Source: an uncultured Clostridia bacterium
GTDB lineage: Bacteria > Bacillota > Clostridia > Christensenellales > Aristaeellaceae
Direction: 5' to 3'
NCBI GenBank assembly: GCA_946408995.1
Contig: CAMJUL010000034.1
Span: 1-39,803, forward strand
DNA: 39,803 nt
Of this stretch, positions 27,589-34,136 are shown piece after piece (the stretch's first letter is position 1; every line of letters starts with the position of its first letter). A program made the position numbers and the translations under genes. Under the pieces are notes generated by a model. It was not told where the DNA came from. It did not search any database and saw nothing but the letters and a program-made list of their open reading frames with translations.

Positions 27589-27627
27589 GAAGGACGGGCT
27601 TCCTTTCGGGTCGGTGGGATGGGGGTG

Positions 27628-28458
27628 TCAGCGGTCCCGCCAGTGTTCTTTGATCACCCAGTCGGCGGCCTTCCGGACCCATTCGGCGCATTCCTCCTGA
27701 ATCTGCTGTGGATTGTTGGGGGAGGCGGTGAGGGCGTTGGCCAGGGAAAGGCCATGGACCCCCTTGGGGTAGATGTGGGCCTCGAAGGGGACGCCGTTTT
27801 CGGCCAGGGCGCAGAGCAGGTACAGGCTGTTTTCCACGGGGACCGATTCATCCGTGCGGGTATGCCAGACAAAGGCGGGCACCGTATCCGGGGTGACCCG
27901 TTTTTCCAGGGACAGGGATTCCTTCAGGGCTTCGTCGCCGCCGGTCAGGTTCTCAAAAGAGCCCCGGTGGGCCTTGGGCCCGGAGGTAATGACCGGGTAT
28001 CCCAGGATCATGCCGGTGGGGCGAAAGGCCTCCGGGCGGCAGCCGAGGGCGTCGGAAAAGGCCTTTTCCTTCCACAGGATGCCAAGGGAAGCGGCCAGGT
28101 GCCCGCCGGCGGAAAAGCCCGCGATGAACAGCCTGTCCGGATCGGTCTGGTGGGCGTCGGCGTTTTCCCGGATCCACTTCAGGGCCGCCGCCGCTTCCAG
28201 CTGGGGCACGGGATAGCGTGCGGCGGGGGAAGTGTGGTATCTGAGCACGTAGGCGTTGAAGCCCAGGGCCAGGAAGGACAGGGCAACGGGCTCGGCCTCC
28301 CGGTCGCTGGTGAAATAATAGGCGCCGCCGGGGCAGATGAGCACTGCGGGAAACCGCTCCTGCGGGTGGATCTTGTGGGCGTGGTCCGGGCCGTAAAAGG
28401 TCAGGGAAGCGGCGTCCGGGCTTCCGGGGACGGACAAATGGGCAATGCTGTATTCCAT
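27628..28458 (-). CDS. Alpha/beta-hydrolase esterase, acetyl-xylan/feruloyl-esterase-like
   Basis: A 276-residue cytoplasmic hydrolase (no signal peptide). The nucleophile elbow GFSAGGH places Ser116, the oxyanion motif is CPGGAYY, and TDESVPV and GVHGLSL supply the Asp and His of the triad. The layout resembles the BD-FAE/acetyl-xylan esterase group acting on acylated sugars; the substrate is inferred. AAGGAGG lies six bases before the start. The downstream partner is an exported PIG-L deacetylase, so a joint role in deacetylating glycan fragments is plausible, with this enzyme acting inside the cell on imported pieces. Confidence 0.82.
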   Translation of the reverse strand: MEYSIAHLSVPGSPDAASLTFYGPDHAHKIHPQERFPAVLICPGGAYYFTSDREAEPVALSFLALGFNAYVLRYHTSPAARYPVPQLEAAAALKWIRENADAHQTDPDRLFIAGFSAGGHLAASLGILWKEKAFSDALGCRPEAFRPTGMILGYPVITSGPKAHRGSFENLTGGDEALKESLSLEKRVTPDTVPAFVWHTRTDESVPVENSLYLLCALAENGVPFEAHIYPKGVHGLSLANALTASPNNPQQIQEECAEWVRKAADWVIKEHWRDR

Positions 28459-28490
28459 GGGGCCTCCTTGTCAGCGTAAAATTCCCCCTG

Positions 28491-28519
28491 ATTATAGCAA
28501 ATTCCGTTTCTTTTGAAAA
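28491..28519 (-). promoter_or_regulatory. Promoter of the esterase/PIG-L operon
   Basis: On the minus strand TTTTCA, a 17-nt spacer and a perfect TATAAT preceded by TGC (extended -10). It lies 33 bases before the esterase start and is nearly the same as the promoter at 10541-10569. Confidence 0.7.
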
Positions 28520-28561
28520 CCGCGGCGGACAGAAAAAGGCATGGAAGAAACCGCACGCCCG

Positions 28562-28570
28562 TGGTATACT
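28562..28570 (+). promoter_or_regulatory. Extended -10 element of the rRNA methyltransferase gene
   Basis: TGGTATACT fits an extended -10 (TGn plus TATACT). No convincing -35 is present. It lies 29 bases before the start codon. Confidence 0.45.
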
Positions 28571-28599
28571 GTTCCCGCGGGAAAGGAGGGACCCAAGGG

Positions 28600-29415
28600 A
28601 TGAACGTCATCGAAATCCAGTCCCCGTCGGATCCGAGGACAGAAGCGTACTTTCATCAATCGGACGCGGCGCTGCGCTCCAGACAGCGGCCCGGGGAAGC
28701 CCTTCTGGTGACGGAGGGGCCCAAGGTGACCCTGACGGCGCTGGAAAAGGGCCTGACGCCCGTGTCCCTGCTGATGCGGAAAAAGATGATCGAGGGCGCC
28801 GGAAAGGCCCTCATCGACGCCTGTCCGGAGGGGACGCCGATCTATACCGCCGGGGACGACGTCCTTGAAAAGCTGACCGGGTTCCGCCTGCAGCGCACCT
28901 GGGTGCTGGGGGCCATGCGCCGGAGCGCGCCCCGGGAGGCCACGGACCTTTTGAAAAACGCCCGGCGGGTCGCGGTGCTGGAAGGGATCACGGAGCCCAG
29001 CAACGTCGGCGCCATTTACCGCAGCGCGGCCGCCCTGGGGGTGGACTGCCTGCTTTTGTCCCCGGACTGCTGCGACCCCTGCCACCGCAGAAGCCTTCGG
29101 GTGTGCATGGGGGCGGTGTTCACAGTGCCCTGGGCCTGGACGGAGGCGGATTCGGGACAGGCGCTCCTGCACAAAATGGGCTTTGCCACGGTGGGCATGG
29201 CCCTGAGCGACCGCAGCGTTCCCCTGGACGACCCCTGCCTGGACGCCCCGGAGCGCCTGGCCGTGTACCTGGGCACCGAGGACACGGGGCTGAGGGAGGA
29301 GACGCTGGACAAATGCGACTATGTGGTCCGCATTCCCATGCGGGCGGGCATCGACTCCCTGAACGTGGCGGCGGCCGCCGCCGTGGCCTTCTGGCAGTTC
29401 CGGCCCCGGGAATAA
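28600..29415 (+). CDS. SpoU/TrmH-family RNA 2'-O-methyltransferase
   Basis: A 271-residue SPOUT enzyme that methylates ribose in rRNA or tRNA using S-adenosylmethionine. The three SpoU motifs are visible: EPSNVGAIYRSAAALGVD (motif 1, with the Asn and Arg), AVYLGTEDTGL (motif 2) and IPMRAGIDSLNVAAAAAVA (motif 3, knot). A substrate-binding N-terminal domain of about 110 residues precedes it. GAAAGGAGGG lies nine bases before the start at 28600; the frame is open further upstream across the promoter and is excluded. The target nucleotide is unknown. It is divergent from the esterase operon. Confidence 0.88.
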   Translation: MNVIEIQSPSDPRTEAYFHQSDAALRSRQRPGEALLVTEGPKVTLTALEKGLTPVSLLMRKKMIEGAGKALIDACPEGTPIYTAGDDVLEKLTGFRLQRTWVLGAMRRSAPREATDLLKNARRVAVLEGITEPSNVGAIYRSAAALGVDCLLLSPDCCDPCHRRSLRVCMGAVFTVPWAWTEADSGQALLHKMGFATVGMALSDRSVPLDDPCLDAPERLAVYLGTEDTGLREETLDKCDYVVRIPMRAGIDSLNVAAAAAVAFWQFRPRE

Positions 29416-29606
29416 GGGCGCGGGGGCCAAATCCGCTGCGGTCCAAACACCCCGGCAGGAAATCGGGGCCCCTGTGTCGAATAAAAGGGGAAGAAAATCG
29501 CGCGCGGGCGCGTTGAATGAAGGAAAACGGGACCGGGTGCGCGTTCCCTGGGGACGCGCTGTCCCCCGGACGTTGAAAGCGGGTCCGACAGGAAAGGAGC
29601 GTTAAA

Positions 29607-30290
29607 ATGTTGAAAAAAGGATTATCGTTGGCGCTGGCGCTGTTGATGCTTCTGGCGGTGTTCCCGGTCCGCGCCGAGGGCGCGGACACCCAGACCCAGG
29701 AGGCCGCGACGCTTCCGGAGGGCGGGGATACGCTTGTCCAGACGGCCGGGGAGACGGCAGTCCCGGCAGGGATCCTCCCGGAGGCGGCTGTCCCGGAGGC
29801 GCAGGTCCAACTGATGCAGGTGGAGACCAATGGCGTCCTGGAGACGGTGACCCAGACCCGGTTCGTGGAAAACGGCCTTGGCATCTCCTTCTGGTATGAG
29901 TCCGAATACCTGGTGGTCTATGACAGCGTGGGGGAGACGGAGGACATGGCCACGATCTTCGTCAATCCCGTGGGCGAGGACAGCATGCTGCCCATTTATA
30001 TGGAGATCACCTCCGCCCAGGCCCTGGGGATGACCCCGGAACAGTTCCTGGAGGAAATGCCCGTCATTTACAGCCTGAGCGACGTGGGCCCGGTGACGGA
30101 AGTGGTGATGGACACCGGAGAGGATTTCAGCTGCCGCACGGGCCTGAAGGACGACCTGTATTACGAGTTCTATACCATCACCGGCTCCAAGGTGCCCCTT
30201 TGCATCATCGTTCAGTTCCCCCTGGAGGCCATTGAGGGCTATGGCGCCCGTCTGGATCGGCTGATCTGGTCCATTGCCTTTGTGAAATGA
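29607..30290 (+). CDS. Secreted protein of unknown function, possibly Mog1/PsbP-like fold
   Basis: The 227-residue protein has a signal peptide (MLKKGLSLALALLMLLAVFPVRAEG) and a linker rich in Ala, Glu, Pro and Thr (about 25-75), then a compact domain (80-227). The domain order, GISFWYESEYLVVYD followed later by ALGMTPEQFLEEMPVIY and a closing amphipathic LDRLIWSIAFVK, recalls the Mog1/PsbP-like fold seen in many secreted Firmicutes proteins. That resemblance is by eye and weak. GAAAGGAG sets the start. It follows the methyltransferase by 190 bases in which I see only an imperfect CCCCGG/CGGGG stem. The gene is closed by a strong terminator at 30309-30346. No function is assigned. Confidence 0.75.
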   Translation: MLKKGLSLALALLMLLAVFPVRAEGADTQTQEAATLPEGGDTLVQTAGETAVPAGILPEAAVPEAQVQLMQVETNGVLETVTQTRFVENGLGISFWYESEYLVVYDSVGETEDMATIFVNPVGEDSMLPIYMEITSAQALGMTPEQFLEEMPVIYSLSDVGPVTEVVMDTGEDFSCRTGLKDDLYYEFYTITGSKVPLCIIVQFPLEAIEGYGARLDRLIWSIAFVK

Positions 30291-30308
30291 GCGCCTTCGC
30301 GCGTCCTG

Positions 30309-30346
30309 GACGCCGCCGGAGTTTCTCCGGGACGGCGTCTTTTTTT
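30309..30346 (+). terminator. Strong intrinsic terminator after the secreted protein gene
   Basis: A stem GACGCCG plus CGGAG, with a single mismatch region, a TTT loop and the complementary arm is followed directly by T7. Confidence 0.85.
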
Positions 30347-30349
30347 GGC

Positions 30350-30378
30350 TTGCTTTGCCGCATCCCCTGTGCTATAAT
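30350..30378 (+). promoter_or_regulatory. Promoter of the DUF134-sufC-sufB operon
   Basis: TTGCTT (30350-30355), a 17-nt spacer and a perfect TATAAT (30373-30378) preceded by TGC (extended -10). The short leader (about 22 nt) has no room for a riboswitch, so control is more likely by a protein. Confidence 0.7.
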
Positions 30379-30407
30379 CGACAGGCGTCGGAAATGGAGG
30401 GAGAAAC

Positions 30408-30794
30408 ATGCCGAGACCGCAAAAGGCGAGACGGGTCTGCCAGACCCCCAGGGTGGACTGCTTCCGGCCGGACGGGGCCCCCTCCGGCGGGACGGTGACG
30501 CTGACATTGGACGAGTATGAGGCCCTCCGCCAGGTGGACCTGCTGCGCCGCAGCCATGAGGAATGCGCTGTCCGCATGCAGGTATCCCGGACCACCGTCA
30601 GCGAGATCTACGAGAGCGCCCGGCGGAAGCTGGTCCGGGGGATCGTGGAGGGGCTGGAAATACGCATCGGCGGCGGAAGCTGCAGGGTGTGCGAAGGCGG
30701 GGCCTGCGGGCAGGCCTGCGAAAAGACAGCGACAAAGGAAGCCGGCGGGGAAAGCGCCCCGCGGCCCAAAGTAGAGGGAGGACGCCCATGCTGA
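30408..30794 (+). CDS. DUF134 (UPF0251) helix-turn-helix protein with cysteine clusters
   Basis: A 128-residue DNA-binding-type protein. The N-terminal MPRPQKARRV and the VTLTLDEYEALRQVDLLRRS segment are typical of DUF134. A sigma-like helix-turn-helix follows: EECAVRMQVSRTTVSEIYESARRKL (about 51-75, in two blocks). Seven Cys stand at 11, 18, 53, 92, 95, 100 and 104; the CRVCEGGACGQAC cluster near the end could bind a metal or an Fe-S cluster. Its stop overlaps the sufC start by seven bases, so it is coupled to the Fe-S assembly genes. I infer an autoregulator sensing Fe-S or iron status, like IscR in role but not in family; no direct evidence exists here. AGGGAG precedes the start. Confidence 0.85.
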   Translation: MPRPQKARRVCQTPRVDCFRPDGAPSGGTVTLTLDEYEALRQVDLLRRSHEECAVRMQVSRTTVSEIYESARRKLVRGIVEGLEIRIGGGSCRVCEGGACGQACEKTATKEAGGESAPRPKVEGGRPC

Positions 30795-31510
30795 GACTGG
30801 AACACGTCAGCTATGACGCGGAGGATAAAATCGAGATACTCAAGGACATCGACCTGGAAATCACGGACCGCTTCGTGGCCATCACCGGACCCAACGGGGG
30901 CGGGAAGAGCACCCTGGCCCGGCTGATCGCCGGGATCATCCGTCCCACCCAGGGCCGGATCCTGCTGGACGGGGAGGACATCACGGACCTGACGGTGACG
31001 GAGCGGGCCAGGAGGGGCGTCAGCTACGCCTTTCAACAGCCGGTGCGCTTCAAGGGCCTTCGGGTGCGGGACCTTTTAAAGCTGGCGGCGGGGAAGGATA
31101 CGACGCTGAACGACGCCTGCGCTTATCTGAGCGAGGTGGGGCTGTGCGCCAGGGACTACATCGACCGGGAGCTCAACGCCAGCCTTTCCGGCGGGGAGAT
31201 GAAGCGCATCGAGATCGCCACGATCCTGGCAAGGAACACCCGGCTTTCGGTGTTTGACGAGCCGGAGGCGGGCATCGATTTGTGGAGCTTCCAGAACCTG
31301 ATCCATGTGTTTGAGAAAATGAGCCGTGAAAGCGGCGGCTCCATCCTGATCATCAGCCACCAGGAGCGGATCCTGAGCATCGCCGAAAGGATCATCGTGC
31401 TGTCGGGCGGACGGGTGGAAAAGCAGGGCACCCGGGAGGAGATCCTGCCGGGCCTTCTTAAGGACACCTGCAGCGTGCTGCAGGAAAAAATGAAAGGGGG
31501 CGCCGAGTAA
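30788..31510 (+). CDS. sufC: SufC-like Fe-S assembly ATPase
   Basis: A 240-residue ABC ATPase of the SufC type that powers the SufB scaffold in Fe-S cluster assembly. Walker A is GPNGGGKST (34-42), the signature is LSGGEMKR, and Walker B is LSVFDEPEAGID. The SufC-like end LSGGRVEKQGTREEI is present. Start at 30788 is set by AGGGAGG six bases upstream, inside the DUF134 gene; the frame is open further back without support. There is no membrane component or binding protein nearby, and the next gene is a SufB-type scaffold, which fixes the assignment. No SufS, SufU, SufD or SufE gene is present in the window. Confidence 0.85.
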   Translation: MLRLEHVSYDAEDKIEILKDIDLEITDRFVAITGPNGGGKSTLARLIAGIIRPTQGRILLDGEDITDLTVTERARRGVSYAFQQPVRFKGLRVRDLLKLAAGKDTTLNDACAYLSEVGLCARDYIDRELNASLSGGEMKRIEIATILARNTRLSVFDEPEAGIDLWSFQNLIHVFEKMSRESGGSILIISHQERILSIAERIIVLSGGRVEKQGTREEILPGLLKDTCSVLQEKMKGGAE

Positions 31511-32428
31511 ATGGACGCCATTCAGAAGGAACTGCTCAAACAGGTGGCGGATCTGGACGCGCTGCCGGTGGGGGCTTACAACATCCGGGCCGACGGCAAG
31601 TCCATCGGCAGGAATTCCACGGCCAACATTCAGATCACCCCCAAGGAGGACCTGCCCGGCATCGATATCCATATCCTTCCGGGCACCCGGAACGAAAGCA
31701 TGCACATCCCGGTCATCATGCAGGAGAGCGGTCTCAAGGACATGGTCTACAACGACTTCCATGTGGGCGAGAACTGCGACGTGACCATCGTCGCCGGCTG
31801 CGGCATCCACAACTGCGGCACGGGAACCAGCGCCCACGACGGCATCCATACCTTTTATATCGGGGAAAACAGCCGCGTCCGGTACGTGGAAAAGCACTAC
31901 GGCGAGGGGGACGGCCGGGGCAAGCAGGTGATGAACCCCACCACGGTGATCCATCTTGCCAAGGGCGCCTCCATGACGATGGAGACCAGCCAGATCAAGG
32001 GCATCGACGACACGGTCCGCACCACCAGCGCGGACCTGGAGGAGGGCGCCGCCCTGGTGGTCAGGGAAAAGATCCTGACCACCGGGGACCAGAAGGCGGA
32101 AACCACCTTCCGCGTGGACCTGAACGGAAAGGGCTCCAGCGCAGACGTGGTCAGCCGGTCCGTGGCCCGGGACCAGTCCAGCCAGCACCTGATCGCGCGG
32201 GTCAACGGCAACAGCGAGTGCGCGGGACATACCGAATGCGATTCCATCATCATCGATCAGGGCCGGGTGCTGGCCCAGCCGGAATTGGAGGCCAACTGCG
32301 TGGACGCGAGCCTGGTCCACGAGGCGGCCATCGGCAAGATCGCCGGGGAACAGCTGATCAAGCTGATGACCCTGGGCCTGACCGAACAGGAAGCGGAAGA
32401 ACAGATCATCAACGGGTTCCTCCGGTAA
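31511..32428 (+). CDS. sufB: Short SufB-like Fe-S scaffold (SmsB-type)
   Basis: This 305-residue protein is a SufB/SufD-family scaffold much shorter than the classical SufB (about 470 residues) and without its N-terminal half. It keeps the beta-helix core and the key residues: Cys243 in HTECDSIII (aligned by eye to the essential SufB Cys) and His270-Glu271 in LVHEAAIGKI, with the C-terminal helix LTEQEAEEQIINGFL. A single scaffold gene with SufC matches the minimal Sms (SufC-SufB) systems known from archaea and some anaerobic bacteria. The start codon follows the sufC stop directly. AAAGGGGG lies about ten bases upstream. The scaffold would form a homodimer; sulfur donor unknown. Confidence 0.85.
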   Translation: MDAIQKELLKQVADLDALPVGAYNIRADGKSIGRNSTANIQITPKEDLPGIDIHILPGTRNESMHIPVIMQESGLKDMVYNDFHVGENCDVTIVAGCGIHNCGTGTSAHDGIHTFYIGENSRVRYVEKHYGEGDGRGKQVMNPTTVIHLAKGASMTMETSQIKGIDDTVRTTSADLEEGAALVVREKILTTGDQKAETTFRVDLNGKGSSADVVSRSVARDQSSQHLIARVNGNSECAGHTECDSIIIDQGRVLAQPELEANCVDASLVHEAAIGKIAGEQLIKLMTLGLTEQEAEEQIINGFLR

Positions 32429-32470
32429 AAGAAGGGACCTCGGACTGCAATATGAGGGAGGAAGGACGCC

Positions 32471-33946
32471 ATGCCCTGCACCACACTGCTGGCGGGAAGA
32501 AACGCCACCTATGACGGATCCACCATGATGGCCCGGAACGAGGATTCCGGGGCCGGACACTTTACCCCGAAGAAGCTCGTTATCGTCCGCCCGGAGGACC
32601 AGCCAAAGGTCTACCGCAGCGTGCTGTCGGGGGTGGAGATCCCCCTGCCGGAGAAGCCTATGCGCTATTCCGCGGTGCCCAACGCCCTGCCGGACGAGGG
32701 CATCTGGGGGGAGGCGGGCGTCAACGAATGCAACGTGGCCATGTCGGAGACGGAGACCATCACCTCCAACGCCCGGGTGCTGGGGGCGGATCCCCTGGTG
32801 AAGGGCGGCATCGGGGAGGAGGATCTGCTGACCATCGTCCTGCCCTACATCCATTCCGCCCGGGAGGGGGTCCAGCGCCTTGGAAAACTGCTGGAGACCT
32901 ACGGCACCTATGAGATGAACGGCATCGGCTTCCAGGACACGCAGGAGGTCTGGTGGCTCGAATCCATCGGAGGCCATCACTGGATCGCAAAGCGGGTGCC
33001 GGACGACGCTTATGTGGTCATGCCCAACCAGCAGGGCATCGACAGCTTTGACTTTTTGGACGCCTTCGGGGAACAGCAGGACCATCTGTGCTCCGCGGAC
33101 CTGGCGGAGTGGATCAGGGAAAACCATCTGGACCTGCGTGTGCCCGATGAGGACGCGCCGGTGCTGGAGGAAACGGAGGACTTTGACGTCCGGGCGGCCT
33201 TTGGCAGCCGGGAGGACGCGGACCACAGCTACAACACCCCCCGGGCCTGGGCCATGCTGCGGTACCTGAATCCCCGCTCCTGCCGGTGGGACGGCCCCAA
33301 TGCGGATTACACGCCGGAGGACGACGACCTGCCCTGGAGCCTGACGCCGGAGCACCTGATCACGGTGGAGGACGTCAAATACGTGCTCTCCAACCATTTC
33401 CAGGGCACGCCCTACGACCCCTACGGCAAGTACGGGGACCTTTCCCTGCGGGGCAAATACCGGCCCATCGGGGTCAACCGGAACAATTTCGTGGCCCTGA
33501 CCCAGTTAAGACCCAACCGGCCACGGGAGCTTGCCGCCATCCAATGGATCGCCATGGGGTCCAACGTGTTCAACGCCTTTGTGCCCTTCTTCCCCCAGGT
33601 GGACCGGGTACCGGAATACCTGGGCGAGGTGACCGGGCAGGCCACCACCGAAGCCCTCTACTGGGTCAGCCGCATCATCGCGGCCCTTGCCGACGCGCAC
33701 TTCAGCCGCACCGCTTCCGCGGTGGAGCGTTACCAGAAGGCCTGCGCGGCCCTGGGACAGCGGGGCCTGAAGGAGACGGAGGCGGGCTTCCCGAACGGGG
33801 AGGCCCGGGAAAACGAAAGGTACCTGGAGGAGCGCAACCGGGAGATGACGGAGCGCTTCCGGGCGGAAACGGACCGGTGTCTGAACGCTGTGCTGTTTGA
33901 AAGCAGCCTGGAAATGAGAAACGCCTACAGCCGCTCGGACGCCTGA
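32471..33946 (+). CDS. C69-family dipeptidase (PepD-like)
   Basis: A 491-residue N-terminal-nucleophile hydrolase of peptidase family C69 that cleaves a broad set of dipeptides. The nucleophile is Cys3 (MPCTTLLAG), which must be exposed by removal of the first residues. MMARNED, GEAGVNECNVAMSETETI, GFQDTQEVWWLESIGGHHWIAKRVPDD and the NNFVALTQLRP segment are family blocks. There is no signal peptide. GGGAGGAAGGA lies just upstream. The gap to sufB is 42 bases without a terminator, so it may share that transcript. Its link to Fe-S assembly, if any, is unclear. Confidence 0.88.
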   Translation: MPCTTLLAGRNATYDGSTMMARNEDSGAGHFTPKKLVIVRPEDQPKVYRSVLSGVEIPLPEKPMRYSAVPNALPDEGIWGEAGVNECNVAMSETETITSNARVLGADPLVKGGIGEEDLLTIVLPYIHSAREGVQRLGKLLETYGTYEMNGIGFQDTQEVWWLESIGGHHWIAKRVPDDAYVVMPNQQGIDSFDFLDAFGEQQDHLCSADLAEWIRENHLDLRVPDEDAPVLEETEDFDVRAAFGSREDADHSYNTPRAWAMLRYLNPRSCRWDGPNADYTPEDDDLPWSLTPEHLITVEDVKYVLSNHFQGTPYDPYGKYGDLSLRGKYRPIGVNRNNFVALTQLRPNRPRELAAIQWIAMGSNVFNAFVPFFPQVDRVPEYLGEVTGQATTEALYWVSRIIAALADAHFSRTASAVERYQKACAALGQRGLKETEAGFPNGEARENERYLEERNREMTERFRAETDRCLNAVLFESSLEMRNAYSRSDA

Positions 33947-33959
33947 AAAAATGGACTGT

Positions 33960-33991
33960 CCAAAGGGGACCGCGGAAGCGGTCCCCTTTGG
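33960..33991 (+). terminator. Terminator-like hairpin after the dipeptidase gene
   Basis: A perfect 14-bp stem CCAAAGGGGACCGC with its complement, around a GGAA tetraloop. No T run follows, so it may act with Rho-independent weak efficiency or as a 3'-end stabiliser. Confidence 0.55.
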
Positions 33992-34016
33992 ATGAGGGCC
34001 CGCGGGAAAAGCGGAC

Positions 34017-34045
34017 TTGCAAAAGACGGGTTTTCCAATTATCAT
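34017..34045 (+). promoter_or_regulatory. Promoter of the activase/HgdB-like operon
   Basis: TTGCAA (34017-34022), a 17-nt spacer and TATCAT (34040-34045). The leader of about 85 nt includes a CCCG/CGGG stem near 34090. Confidence 0.6.
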
Positions 34046-34136
34046 AAAGATTCGGGAACTCCCAAGACGCCGAGCGGCCGGGGCGGTTTCCCGTTTTTGC
34101 GGGCGGTGTGTTTCCGGAAAGGACTGACGGACGGAC

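Noticed and set aside
34046-34136. Riboswitch in the leader of the activase gene.
   Set aside because: The leader is short and shows only one small stem; no known aptamer core could be recognised.
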